A stretch of 64,000 nucleotides of DNA, taken from assembly GCA_023078555.1 (NCBI GenBank), contig JALAAN010000012.1:1-64000 (forward strand), given 5' to 3'. The position numbers and the translations under genes were made by a program. The notes beneath the pieces are model-generated. The model was not told where the DNA came from, searched no databases, and saw only the letters and a program-made list of their open reading frames with translations. Origin of the DNA: Ulva prolifera (lineage: Eukaryota; Chlorophyta; Ulvophyceae; Ulvales; Ulvaceae). This document shows, one piece after another, positions 22,619 to 33,992 of this stretch (positions are counted from its first letter, which is position 1; the number at the start of each line of letters is the position of its first letter).

Positions 22619-22651
22619 CCAGAGTGGCCATTCGGCGAATGGCCACTCTGG
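22619..22651. repeat. 33-bp perfect palindrome, same core as the 64-bp array
   Basis: Arms CCAGAGTGGCCATTCG and CGAATGGCCACTCTGG surround a single central G. The core GTGGCCATTCG/CGAATGGCCAC is identical to that of the array at 6500-6981. No flanking direct repeat is evident. Confidence 0.95.
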
Positions 22652-22911
22652 TGGAATGACGTCATCCACCCATCCGAGAGAGCACGATGCAGCTGCTTTG
22701 GTGCCCTCGAACCTGACTCTTGCAGAAGGACAGGATAGATCTATCTAGAGCCTGTTGAGGCAGGATTGTATTGATCGCGTGCGTTCTTAGCAGACCTGGT
22801 GTTGCAGTTTGAGGCAGTCGGAAGGACGTTGAGTTTAAACGCATATCTGCGCAGCTTGTGAGTAGTTACCGCTTTTGCGAAAAAGCGTTTGATCTCCTAC
22901 TGTGGCCTTTA

Positions 22912-25900
22912 GCATGGATCCGCGCCATTCTGCAGCTGTGGCAGGCCTGCCAAGTACCCAACATGGTGTGACTTCCGCGCGCAGCGCAGACTTACTGGTC
23001 GGCCGCATGCGCACTACGAGAATCCCAGTAGTGGGATCGTTTATCACTAGAGACGGGCGTTTTACGGACCGTGCCCGCGTCGGTGGCTCAAGTGGTCCAG
23101 CATCCGGGCCTGGGGTTGAGGTGTGGTGGGGCCTGGGGTTGGTCTTGCGGGACGCCGTGGTCGTCAGTCGGGACCAGGAGCTGCAGCCCATGGGTACGGC
23201 CAAGGAGGTGATCATTACAGCCTGTCTCCTGTTCGCCGGCTGGCTCCACGAGCAGACTCTGCTCGTGTCCTCGTGGGAGGGACATGGGAAGACCCCAGTT
23301 GGGTGTACGGAGCCCCGGAGGTGGAAGCCTCTGAAGGGAACGACGGAGGTGTGTGCTTGTTGGGCAGGTGGGCGGTATCACATGTTCATGACCTGCACCC
23401 TCGCTCTGCTGCGACCGCCTGTTTGACTGACACCGCATGTTTGACTGACAAGGGGCCTAGCCGACGTGCGGAGTGGGTGAGGAGTTAGTGCCACCACCTG
23501 TGCAGGTTAGGGTGACCGGCCAGGTAACCGATTCAGGCGTCCGGACAACAGCAATCACCGAGGCAAGAGATCCGGAGCTGGCCCAGCGCTTTGAGATTCC
23601 ACAAGCCAACGTGGGGGAGAAGCGCAAAGGCCCGGACCCCCCGCCTCCTGACGGTGTGCTCACGTTCCATCTGCGGCAGTCAGTCCCTTTCAAAGTTGGC
23701 GCCCCCGCGTGCGCGCCAACACCACCGCGTTTGTACATAGTTGAAGTACCTGTAGTTCATTGGCGTGTCCCAGAGGTCCCGGGTAAGGCACTGAATCGGA
23801 GTCGTCGGTGCAGTTTTCTGGTGCTCAACACCCCGACACATTGTCTGGGCATGGCCTTCGCACGTCTCCGGCCTGTCCCCACATGCCACAAAACTGTGGA
23901 CCGCCGGGAAGCAGAGTGCCGCGGAGGGGGTGGCCGAGGCAGGCCGGAGCAGGGAGAGACCCACCTCCAACCTTCCAGAGGGACTCAACCCTCTGGTAGC
24001 GTGGGTCCTGTATGAAAACGCACACTGCAGCCGTTTCCGCAGCGTGAATGAAAAGCTGCTCCAGCCGGCCGATTCTGTAGCCCGGCACATTCGGGACCGG
24101 TGTCACGCAATGCTGGCCAACACAAATGGGGTCCCTGCCACCCCGGTGTACCAGCTGACCTCGGGCGCTCCGGTCTTAGCGGACATGGACGCCTTCCACT
24201 CTGACCTCATCCATGCGCTCGTGCGCTCCTGCGACTTTACACATTTGCGATGTTGTTTGGCAGCATTGCATGTATATATGCGTGCGGGTTGTTGTACGCA
24301 GGGCACTGCCTTCACTCGTGCATGCATGGTAGTGGCTGTGGTGTCCCCGTTACGAGTGATACCTCGGTCCTACCCTGTCACAGGGCTTCGCTCGAGTTGT
24401 CCAGCAGACCTCCTTGTGTGCAGGATATGAAATGCCTCGGCGAATTTGTCTCCGCCGTTTCCACTCTAACACCCTGGGTGTTGGCTTATGCGGCGGAGCA
24501 CCCGCTGTTCGAAAGGTCAGGGGTGCGATGCGCCAATGTTCTGTAAGTGTCAGCTTGACCTGCGTGACTTCGTTATGCTATGGCTTCCACCAGTTTGTCC
24601 ATCCCCCCGGGCTGGTTAACACCTTGTTCCAACCGTGCAGGGAGACCGAGTTGCCCGAGCCCGCCGCCCCAAGTGGAGCTCTGTCCACAACTTCTACTCC
24701 CACATTATGGGAGCATGTGTAGGGCTGCGGCGAACCACCGAGGACCTGGCGGCATTCGCCGAAAGTGGTGTCCACCTGTTCATGCATGCCTACCGGCGCC
24801 TCGTCGCTGCGGCAGTGACCGGCCATCCTGGGGCGCCTGTCCTGGAAACGCGGTGCCAAGAGGGCATTCCAGCGATGGAGCCCACCCTCCTGGATCCTGC
24901 CTTTGCCGCCATCTTGGTGTGCGTGGTGAATACCAGCTGTGCGCAGTCTCCTTTTCTTTTGCCATTGTGCCTGTGCACTGTACAGTGCTGCCTTGTAGTA
25001 GCCCCTCGTGTGGGGCAATCCAATAATGAGCAGGCGTTGCGGACACCTGAAGCACACGGCGCGTGCAGCCTTGGTGAAGTCGGGGTACGGTCTTCCCGTC
25101 AAGAAGTTGGTGGACGAGCTGCTTCCCTTGTGCCCTTCCCACACGCTGTGGCACAGGGCGCTCCGGAGCTGGCGGCACCTGAGTGTGGCGCATAAAGTCT
25201 CCGCGGGGAGCAGTTCGGGCAGGCCGGTCTCCACGACCGCCGTTCGCCTAAGGCCAGGGACGTTCCCTGAGATCAAGGACTGGGGATACGCCGGCGCCGT
25301 GGAACTGGCAAAGCTGTCAATCGCCAAAGGAATGCAGAGTCCAAGCTGCTACAAGTGCGCACACCCCGTAAGCCGTGTGTTTCTGTGCCAGCGGGTCTCT
25401 GCTTACTAAATTGCTGTGTCTATTGCCTGTACCATGTGTCCCAACTTGTTATGAAATACCCTGTGGCCACTTCAGTGTATCTTTCTTTGGGTGCAAATCT
25501 AGTACTTGTGCAGTGCCGAGCTCGTCCACATACCCGCGGGCATCCTCGCTGCTCTCCCGGAGGACAGCCGCCACCCCCCTGTCATACCACCAAGTGCCGG
25601 CACGGGGGGGGGTCGGCGTCGGGCGCAGTGCAGCAGAGAAGGCTGCTGCTGACAAGCGCGATCGTGTAGCCGGTGGGAAGTCTGGAGTGGGGAGGGTTAC
25701 CGGCGCGGGACGCACCGGTGCACGCGTTAAGGCTTTGTTGCTGCGCAAACTGGGCGCCCGGAAAGCCGAAAAGGGAGCCACGGCTGCCAGTGCCCCCGCG
25801 GACAGCGACAGCGACACAGAGGAGTCCGGTGGGCGGGGGGGGACCCCGGGCCGTCCAACCGGGGGGTCAGCGGCTCCTAAGCCGCTCGGCAGCGCTGACG

Positions 25901-25946
25901 CAGCTATGTCCGGGCAGGGAGGACCAGCTCCGCAGCCGAGGGAGGG

Positions 25947-25986
<40 letters not shown>

Positions 25987-26601
25987 GAGGATGGCCTGGT
26001 GCCTGATCCAGCAGAACCCGGAGAGTTGCAGTCCACAGCGCCAGCAGCCGGCGGGCCGCCCGAGTCGCTGGCTCCTGTCAAGCCGCCGGGCCTTGCAGCG
26101 CCGTCTGCTGTACCTGCAGCACTTCCGTCGGATGGGGCATGTCCCCCAGACGACCTGGGATGGGGTCTCAGGATGCCGGTCCGCCCGAGCGAGGTGAGTG
26201 CCGTGCCTACTGCTGCACAGCCGGGTGGGGCCCCAAGCCGAGTTGCATCGGCAGGGCCGGGTTTGGCCAACCCATCTTCCCCTCAGGCGGGACCAGCTGC
26301 GTTAGGGGCAAGGGAAGCTGTCGGTGGCCATGGCGATGGTGTTGATGCTGCTGGTGCCATCACCGACTATGCATCAGCCATCGCCTTCGCTGTTCGTCTT
26401 ACAGATGAAGCGTCGGATGGTCTTTCCAGTCTGGGCCTTGAAGGTGAGTCGGATGATGATCAGGCGGGTGAGGAATTCACACCGGGGCCTCCGCCATCCC
26501 AGGGCATCCACCTGCAGGATGACGAGGGCAGCCTGCAGCTGACCGTGGACCAGTGTCCCGCAGCGCAGCAAACCCACCTGCGGGTGGACGCCTACTTATA
26601 A
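22912..26601 (+). CDS. Unrecognised multi-exon gene with a low-complexity acidic C-terminus
   Basis: Several protein-like exon blocks lie in order. They are: from 22912 (MDPRHSAAVAGLPST), about 23500-23690 (RDPELAQRFEIPQANVGEKR), about 23960-24250 (GLNPLVAWVLYENAHCSRFR), 24427-24545 (KCLGEFVSAVSTLTPWVLAY), 24641-24916 (RPKWSSVHNFYSHIMGACVG), about 25032-25367 (KKLVDELLPLCPSHTLWHRA, donor GTAAGC), and a last block to the stop at 26599-26601. The last block is rich in Gly, Pro, Ala and Ser with acidic patches (ADSDSDTEESG, GESDDDQAGEEF), and its frame runs through a G38 tract as polyglycine. Frames of adjacent blocks do not all join at the best splice sites, so the exact model is unsure. I recognise no family. 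It converges with the Ulp1-transposase unit at 28.2-32.5 kb, so it may be a third gene of that element. Confidence 0.45.
25948..25985 (+). repeat. G38 homopolymer inside an open frame
   Basis: Thirty-eight G residues, read as polyglycine in the last block of the 22.9-26.6 kb gene. A one-base change in length would alter the downstream frame. Confidence 0.9.
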
Positions 26602-28207
26602 TATAGACACCTATAGACACCTCGCAGGCACATGGAATAGGGCGCCCTGCTCAACTGCGGCTCATCGTGGTAGCCTGCGAATTCATGATGTTGAGTAATC
26701 CCATGCTGCAGTCGGATCCGGAAGCGCTGACTGCCAGCCTGCGGTCGGTGATTCAGCTGTATGGGCTTCAGCCTGACGATGCCACTGTCAGTGAGATCAT
26801 CTAGCTTTTCCGACGAGTATGCTCCGTCATTTTCAATTAACTTGCCCTGAACGTGACAGCTGTTTGCCCTAGCCCCCCACTGTTGCATATGCTCCCCCAA
26901 CCCATAACCTGTACCGCCGCTCCGCCCTGCCCCCGCCTTGTCCTCTATCGGTAGTTGCTACGGCGTGACGCTTCTCCAAGTGCAGGGACGCCAGACTACC
27001 TAGGGGAGGACTGTAAGGGAGTGCCCGGCGGTCGACGACGCACTACAGGGGGTATGTGGGCATGCGGCAGGGTTCCGTGACTGGGGGGGGGGGGGGGGGG
27101 GGGGCTTGGGGTTGTGTGGGCTTGCAATCTCGTTTCCCTAACGTGCGGTTGAGCCTTGTTTTGTTGGGCGATTGGAGGCAGTCATTCTGTGCTGTCGAAG
27201 GTGGTTTCTCAGTGTCTGATGATGGTCCTTGGGGTATTAACGAATGCCACCTGTTGGCATGCTGTACATCAGTACAGATGTGACGGATCGGCTGCGTGAG
27301 CCTGGGTATCAATTATGGAGCTTTTCTTAGGCCTCTACAGATGTACTCCATAGACTGCGAACCCGCTACCCTTCGTCCATCATATGATAGCTGAAGCATA
27401 TCGTTTCTGTATTGTCGAGTGTACAAACTGTCCACAACGTGACATGGTACAAGTAATCCTATCACAAATATACAGGTTCAGCACTCAGTGTACAACTTCC
27501 GGTGTATACGTTGTAACGGTAGGCAGTCCACCACCCTAGGTCGAGATTTGACATGTCTACCTCTACAGTAGCCCCTTCGCCAAAGGAACCCTGTGGCCAC
27601 CGCCCCATGGTCTCCGCGTTCCTATGGCCTACAGTAGCAGTGGCACATACAGGATCCCTGCCACCTGACTGGCGAGCACACCACCTGCTGCTTGGCTATG
27701 ACTGTGATCCTACCGGCGATGATGTCCACGTCTACATGACTCAGCGACGCAGTTGCAGGTTCTTGGCCATTAACTGGTTGTATTGCCTGCATAGTGTTTT
27801 GACGTGCGGCTTTGCTTCCTCCATGAAGGCGTCAAAACTCGCTTGGAGATACCACAGCCTGCAGTCAGGTAGTTCCTAGTGTGAGACGTTCTTGAGACTG
27901 CGGCGTTGCGGCGGGGTGGGGGGGGGAAGTGCTCTCCCGAGATTCTGAATACGTAATGGGACTGCTACCCCTGTGGAACCCTACTGCGCCGAGATGCATC
28001 GAGGGAAACAGGTAGCCCTGCTCATCACAGTTGGGTGTGGAGGTGCATACCTCAACTCCTCTTCGGTCTTGTTTGAAAAGGGCGGGGACTGGAGGTGGCG
28101 GTCCCATCTCGCGTCGGCTAGAATGTTGGTGGCATCCTCCGCGGATAGGTGGCCCAGCACATCGCCACCTCTCCCACCCCGGTGCCACTCTTGTCTGAGT
28201 GCCCGGA
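26602..28207. other. Spacer between convergent genes
   Basis: Holds a G22 run at 27083-27104. A 109-codon plus-strand frame at 27553-27879 shows no recognisable domain. I see nothing else that can be supported. Confidence 0.4.
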
Positions 28208-30319
28208 TTACGAGGATACGGTACAAACCGCGTGTTGCACGCTGATGCGCTTTGTGCGAACAATGATCCTTCGAGTCACTTCCACGCCGGCCTGATCACT
28301 GCGCACCATGTTCCCCCCCTCCTGTCGCATCTCGCTCATAGCCTGGCATACCGCGTCGGCCATTAAAGCTCTGTAGACCCCGCAATCGTGGCCGTTCGGT
28401 TGCTGCCGGACTCCGGCGACCTGTACTCCACAGTGGGGTCTGGTGGGGGACTGAGGTGACATCGGGTAACCGATGCAGCGTACGGTCCAGAACGATGGTA
28501 CGGCCCAGTGGGGTGCTGTCAGGGGAGGGGCCGGGATGCGGATTGTTAACGGGGCTACAAGGTCATTTGATGCTTCATCCGACTCGCTGTACGCAGATTT
28601 CAGGGACTGCTAAGCCTCGTTCTAAGCAGCGTGTATAACAGTGAGATTCGAACCTTCGTCAACTTCAGCATTATCCTCGCCGTACCTTTTGTCGGTCGGG
28701 TGACCAATCTCAGGTTGTGTCGCCAGCTCTGTCCTGCCGGCAGTGACTGGGGCTTTGGGGGGAGGGGGGGGGGGGGGGGGGGGGGGGGGCGGTTGGCATG
28801 AGCGGGGGCCCTGCCCTCCGCCTTGTCGAGAGCCCTGCACAGGGCCTCGCTTAGGGCGTCCTGCACCCGCTCAGCTGTGCCCGGCCCGGCTTCCGTAAAG
28901 CTATCAAAAAATAACATACTCGGGGTCTTGTCTTGTAGCATGAGCCCTGCATCAAGCCGACACAATGCGTGTTGACAGTCAGGGGCCTCCCCGCCGGGTG
29001 AGAGGACGATATGCCCACCTAACACTCGACACAGGCATGGTCAGCCGAGGGAGCGTACATGGATGCCATACGACAGCCAGCGCCCAGTGGCCGTTCCGCG
29101 GGACTGGGACGAGGATGCATTCGTGTTCGAATGCATGAGCTCCGTGCAGCCAGCTCCCCAAGGCGACGGTGCGGCTATCAGTCCATTCTGCTCCCGAATC
29201 CCCAATGCACACCCTAGCCATGTTCTGGCTAGGCACGGCGATGACACCCCCACCTGCCAGCTGCACACATCTAGCGCATGCATAATCTACGTGGGTCGAC
29301 TCCAGCCACTCCTCGGGCCAGCCTCTCCCGAGGGCTTCCAAGCTCACCACCACAAATACCCTAGCTTCCCCGAAGTGACCCAGCTGCACCGACACTCCCC
29401 CCGTCGGTAGAGATGGCTCGTCGTCTTCGCCGGAGGAAATCTCCGTCGCAGGTTCCCCCTCATGCAACTGTACGGCGCCAGCTCCTGGAGCAATGGGCGA
29501 CCACAGCTGCTTCAGTTTCGCCCGAGGCTTGGCTGGCAGGTTTGAAACCCATGGCCACGCCGGAGGATCAGGCAAAGGCGGGACCAGATGTGCGACGGAC
29601 AACACCCCGCCACCTTCAGCCATGGTAGCAGCATCTCGGCCGGCCGCTCCCGGGTGGGGGGCAGGCAACCTCGGCCCCACCAGTCCGGGGGTAGCCCCGG
29701 ACGGGTCGGCGGGTGGCTGCGCAGTGGGGTCTGCGCCGCCGGGGATGGGGGTGGCCGCGCTGTACCCGGCCGCATTGGGGGGAATGGGGCCAGGCCCGGC
29801 AGACGGGCCCGCGCCCGCTACCACCCCTCCACCAGGGTGGTGGGGGGCGTTGCTGTGACTGTCGTCCTCTCCTGCTGCTGGGAGAGGCTCTGTGTTGGAC
29901 GCACCTGGTAGCACAGACTCCTTGGGCGCGGGCGGGGCGGCCTGTGATGGAGCGAGGCCCTCTATCGGTGGGGGCAGACATCCGGTGGTCCTGGAGGGTG
30001 GGGAGGCAGGGGCCTCTAGGGTGCCGGGCTGTAGTTGCTCAGGCGGCTCTGCTGTCTGGGGCCCCCCATCGGCCTGGGGGTTCGCGTGCTCCCCCCCTTC
30101 GGCTGGCTGACTTCCCAAGGCCCGCTCTACTGCGGCAGCACCCCCTCGCCTGCCACGATGGCCCCCCCTTCGCAGCTGTGCTGGCTGTTGTAGGCTCTGC
30201 CCACGGCTAAGGGCATGCCCACCCCGAACCGGCTTCCCCCCGTGCCCCAAGAGCCGCTGACCACGCCCTCCCCTGGCCACGCCCTCCGATGCACTGCCGA
30301 CGCTGGAATCAGCCTGCAC
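28208..30319 (-). CDS. Ulp1-like (C48) cysteine protease of a CACTA-type element
   Basis: SUMO-protease-fold peptidase. Three exons join in phase: 30319-29059, 29018-28705 and 28420-28208, giving about 595 residues. The N-terminal part is low-complexity Pro/Gly/Ala-rich. The protease domain starts near ARVFVVVSLEALGRGW. The catalytic His is in PRNGHWALAVVWH, the Asp in SMLFFDSFTEA, and the Gln and Cys in VRQQPNGHDCGVY, so the His-Asp-Gln-Cys set is complete. The first intron is only 40 nt (29019-29058); the second (28421-28704) has a GTCACC donor. A C26 tract (sense strand) lies in frame between the Asp and Cys motifs and codes for polyproline. The gene begins 28 bp after the transposase stop on the same strand, as in plant CACTA and Mutator-like elements that carry Ulp1 domains. 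Its role in transposition is not known. The start codon is uncertain; an upstream exon ending near 30325 is possible. Confidence 0.75.
28764..28789 (-). repeat. C26 tract (sense strand) within the Ulp1-like coding exon
   Basis: Twenty-six G residues on the plus strand, read as proline codons in exon 2 of the protease between the catalytic Asp and Cys motifs. Confidence 0.9.
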
Positions 30320-30346
30320 CGAAGCACGGTCCTCAGCAAGGGTCCT

Positions 30347-32536
30347 TCACACGGTGCGGCCTGATGCCTTATTGGCAGTCGCCCAATACTGCACACATTG
30401 TACACTACTTCTGACGGGGAATAGTTGGCAGGGCACAGCATCCACGTCTATTACGTATCTGCCTTCGTACGCCCTGGACACACGGTGTGCACCCGCCACA
30501 CAAAAAAACTCGGGGGGCCGCCCCAACACGGGGTCCGGCGCGCGGGCTCCGGGTGTGACTGGCTCCGTACTCCTATACAGGTCGGCAACCCCCAGATACA
30601 AGGGGTCGGGCTCGTGCACACATGACACGCAGGTGACCCCGTCCCGGGGCTGCAATGTCGCCCGCATCAAGTACTGCACCTCCCCTACGTAGTACGTCAC
30701 TGTCCCTCCGCCCTCTCCCCGACCCCCCTCAATAAGGTACTTCACGAGGCACCACTTATTATCCTTCTTTCCCTATGTTGATTGCTGTGCACTGCTGAAG
30801 ACGTCACCCACGCGGGACTGTACCCGTTGGAATTTGCACAGGGTCACTGTGCCCTCCTTGCGACTTTCATCTACAGAACCTCTCACCGGAAACCCAATAG
30901 CCCGGGTGATAGCCACCCGGCGGGCATGGCCCGCCCCCAGGCGACGGTGCGTAGGCCAGCCCTCTTTCTGGAGGGAATCCTGGTGGAAGAGGAGGTACGG
31001 CAGCCCGGAAATGGGCCCTCCGTTGAAGTCCAGAGGGAGCACCTCGGCTGACTCCGACAGAGACAGCTCCCTACCAGCACCATGCACCCGGCCGGTAACC
31101 CGGTCAATATCAGGAGATTGCTCGGGTGCTGACCTGCCACTGCGCGTTCGCGCCCTCCGGCGTTTTTCGGTGGCAATGGCATCCGACAGAGTTGTCATGG
31201 CTGCATTCACTGTGCCAGCATCGTGTGGTGAAACCAGGAGTTTCCAGGAGAATCATAAGCATGGCTCAATAGGAGACTGCTGTGTGAGGGAGCTAGAAGC
31301 TAGCATATCAAGAGGTGGTTGTACGCATGGTTGCTGTACACGTGCTCGACGCGATCCCTGAGATAAAGGGACTCAGAAAGCGGGAGCGTTTGTTGTTTTG
31401 CACATAGGTAGACATTATGTGTCTGTGTGCTTGTTTGCATATAAGCCTTGTGTTGACTCCAGTAGGACATCTTGTCTATTGGAGTTAAACACAGGTATGG
31501 TGTCCTCTAGCTGACATGCATGGATATGTGGTTGGTTTGTGCTTGTGGACACATAGTCTGCTGAGTTGGTATAACTCAGCATGTTGAATGCAGGCTGCAT
31601 GAATCTGTGAGTACTCTAGAGGGAGACACTCACAGCAGCTGTGTTCTTTCACAGGTATACTTCTACTTAGTGTATACCTCTGTAATCTTGTCTATTGGAG
31701 TTAAACACAGGCTGCATGAATCTGTGAGTACTCTAGAGGGAGACACTCACAGCAGCTGTGTTCTTTCACACATCGTGCAGTAACCGCATGCAAGTCCGAC
31801 GAAGCAGTTCATCGTTCACATACACCTGTTCTGGACAACGAGTGGAACGGTACTTGATCAGCCTCTTCAGCAGCTGGACCATCCGCTCTATCCAGAATTC
31901 GAGACTGAAGAAGGCTGCACCGCAACACCTCACCTGATCTGGGAGGTGACAAGCCGCCAGATGCAGCTTGTAGGTACTGATAGCACCCTCGAATGTCTCC
32001 TCCGCGAGTTCGGCGTACTGCAGCAGCGTCCCCTGGGCCTGTGTGATCCGGGCTGGTGTGTGCTGCCCCGATTCATATCTGAGGAAATACAGGGCCCCTG
32101 ATCGCAGGAGCCCCCAAATCTGCTCAAACACTTTCCGAATTGGCAACTCGGAGGGCTTCCACGGGAGATTGTGTAGAGGTACAGGGAGAATGTCTCAGTA
32201 AAGGCCAGTCCTCCATGAGCCACCGACTGCGGTGCCAGCAGCAAACGATTCCGTCGAGCGACCCATGCAGATGGGGTCACCGCGGCGATGACCTGCTACA
32301 AGCGGGCCCCTCGTGGGCAGGGGGAGTATCAGCCCAGCCAAGGAACCGACAACTATGGTGACGCACTTGGTGATGTCAGTGTACACTTTCTTGAAAAGGG
32401 ACGTCTGCATGATATCAGGAGCTCTGGCGGCGATCGCATTGACCACATCAGCAGGCAACCGGTACAGGGCGCAGGGCCCCGTCGCGATTGCTGATGTTTC
32501 CTCACTACGCCCGTGATGCAAGATGAAGCTGGACAC
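30347..32536 (-). pseudogene. Second CACTA-like transposase, 5'-truncated and broken
   Basis: Its C-terminal half aligns with the transposase at 341-4857: YRLPADVVNAIAARAPDIMQ against FRLPEDVVKAIAARAPHIMQ, and SDAIATEKRRRARTRSGRSA against SDAIATEKRRRARTRNGRSA. It ends with the same ASGRTV-stop. The zinc finger, the N-terminal TNP2 region and the first catalytic Asp are missing; similarity stops near 32500. A 4-bp and a 1-bp deletion (near 32210 and 32175) shift the frame relative to copy 1, and a 545-bp insertion splits the gene at 31226-31770. The downstream Ulp1-like gene remains open. Confidence 0.8.
31226..31770. mobile_element. 545-bp TG...CA insertion with 7-bp target duplication (solo-LTR-like)
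   Basis: It interrupts the second transposase between two copies of CATCGTG (31219-31225 and 31771-31777). Joining the flanks restores the uninterrupted reading of the first transposase (LLHDA...AAMT). It starts TGGTGAAAC and ends CTTTCACA, so the termini are TG...CA with a short imperfect inverted repeat. The right-terminal 63 bp are repeated internally at 31591-31653 (period 117), together with the preceding TTGTCTATTGGAGTTAAAC. A 7-bp duplication is longer than the usual 4-6 for an LTR, so the class is tentative. Confidence 0.7.
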
Positions 32537-33336
32537 ATGCGGCTACCTCTGAAGGGAGAGCCGCTACGGCTTCTAGCCATAGCGTTTTCACTTGTACGTC
32601 ACTGCATACGCGGGAGTTGTGTAAATAGAGATGGAGATGCGAATGGCACTGCAGTGATTAAGCAGTCACTGAGCGCAGCCCACAGCCACTGATCTGCAAT
32701 CATGTCAGCGCAGCCTCCGGGAATGCAACACGCACAGGTTTACTAGGAGAGCTATTGCCTCCGGATGCCACTGCTTGGGACAGCTGCAGCCGACACCGTT
32801 CTCATGTAGTCTACTGTATGAGTATCGGGAGCTACCCATGTAAGAACAGCCTGTAACATATCCAATGCACGCATGCATGCGCATCTGTCGACTCTTCTGT
32901 ATCAATTCCGTGCACGTTTGAGGGCGCCCTCGACGCTGATCGCATTCAACCATCGCACATCAGGTTATTTGCAATCTTGGGCCTGCCAAAGACGGTTGCA
33001 ACATGTCAATGGCTGTACATGTATCTTCGACCTAGGAGCTTCTGTGGGCCGATGGCATCTTTCAGGAGCGCGAGCCTGTCGGCATGTGCTGGGTACTCTA
33101 GTGCAAGATCTTGCACTATAGCGATCCGCATATACATGTCTGTGTCGAAGATGTTGAATATTAGTGGGTGTTCACGAACAAAGCACTGCCCAGAACATTC
33201 ATCAAGGCAGCGTCCGCGCGCACATGTAGCCACACTGCAGCATATGCCATCGCCACGCCCGCTAGCGTTGGATCTCAATAGGTCTGAGAACCTTCAACAT
33301 CAACATCAAAGCAGCAGGGTAATGTTTCACAATGGG
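32537..33336. other. Spacer without a recognised gene
   Basis: The missing 5' half of the second transposase should lie here but does not. No repeat or coding signal could be supported. The stretch ends in a short palindrome (CTATAGCTAGCTAGCTATAG, about 33337-33356). Confidence 0.4.
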
Positions 33337-33357
33337 CGACTATAGCTAGCTAGCTAT

Positions 33358-33992
33358 AGAGAACGAGATGCGCGACCTCTCCACGACGCTGTGGCGCGTG
33401 CCGCACGCCAAGTTCGCGCTGCTGCAGCATGCTGCCCCGCTGATGGCCCACCACGTGTGCACGCGGGCAAGGCAGTTTTGATGGGACTGGCGGCCCCATT
33501 CGATGACCTCTTGCAATTGCCGATCACTGGCCATCCGGCCTGAGCGGCGAGCCCCGGGGCCCCGCCGCATCCCCGCCTCCCCCTCGCTCCCCAGCCGTCG
33601 GATGCAGGCGCGGGTGCTTTGACAACCGCCGTGTTCCGGCCCGCGTGCGGCCTGATCCTACGCGTGCTCCGGCTCCCTGCCATAGCCCATGTGTGCCGCG
33701 TCTTGGGGGTGCTTTGGCCCAGCGCTAGCCAGGCTGGCGGATGACGGCGCTGCTGTGTTACTATGCCGCTCGGCGCTGCTAGCGCTCAGATTGAACGTGG
33801 TCATGGAGGTGGGGACGGCTGCTGCAGCTGAAGGGGAATTTCCCTTGAAGTGGGTTGGGGCGGGGGGGGGGGGGGGGGGCATTGGCGACTTGCACTCGCA
33901 CAACCGCGCACCACTCCCGCGCACCTGCCCTCTCACCAGCCCCAAACACATGCAGTGCCACCTGCCTCGCTGGCTTTGTCCTTGTGACACAT
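33358..33992 (+). mobile_element. LINE-A 5'-truncated, degenerate copy
   Basis: Starts with ENEMRDLSTTLWRV, matching ENAMRDLSTTLCRAV of the other LINE-A copies, but the frame is broken before the usual stop. A 3' UTR follows with a G18 tract at 33862-33879. It ends GCTTTGTCCTTGTGACACA near 33992. It directly follows the short palindrome at 33337. No target duplication was found. Confidence 0.65.

Noticed and set aside
31226..31770. A retained intron or introner-type element in the second transposase
   Set aside because: A GT exists at the left edge, but no AG acceptor restores the frame, and the flanking CATCGTG duplication plus the uninterrupted reading of the first copy show an insertion.
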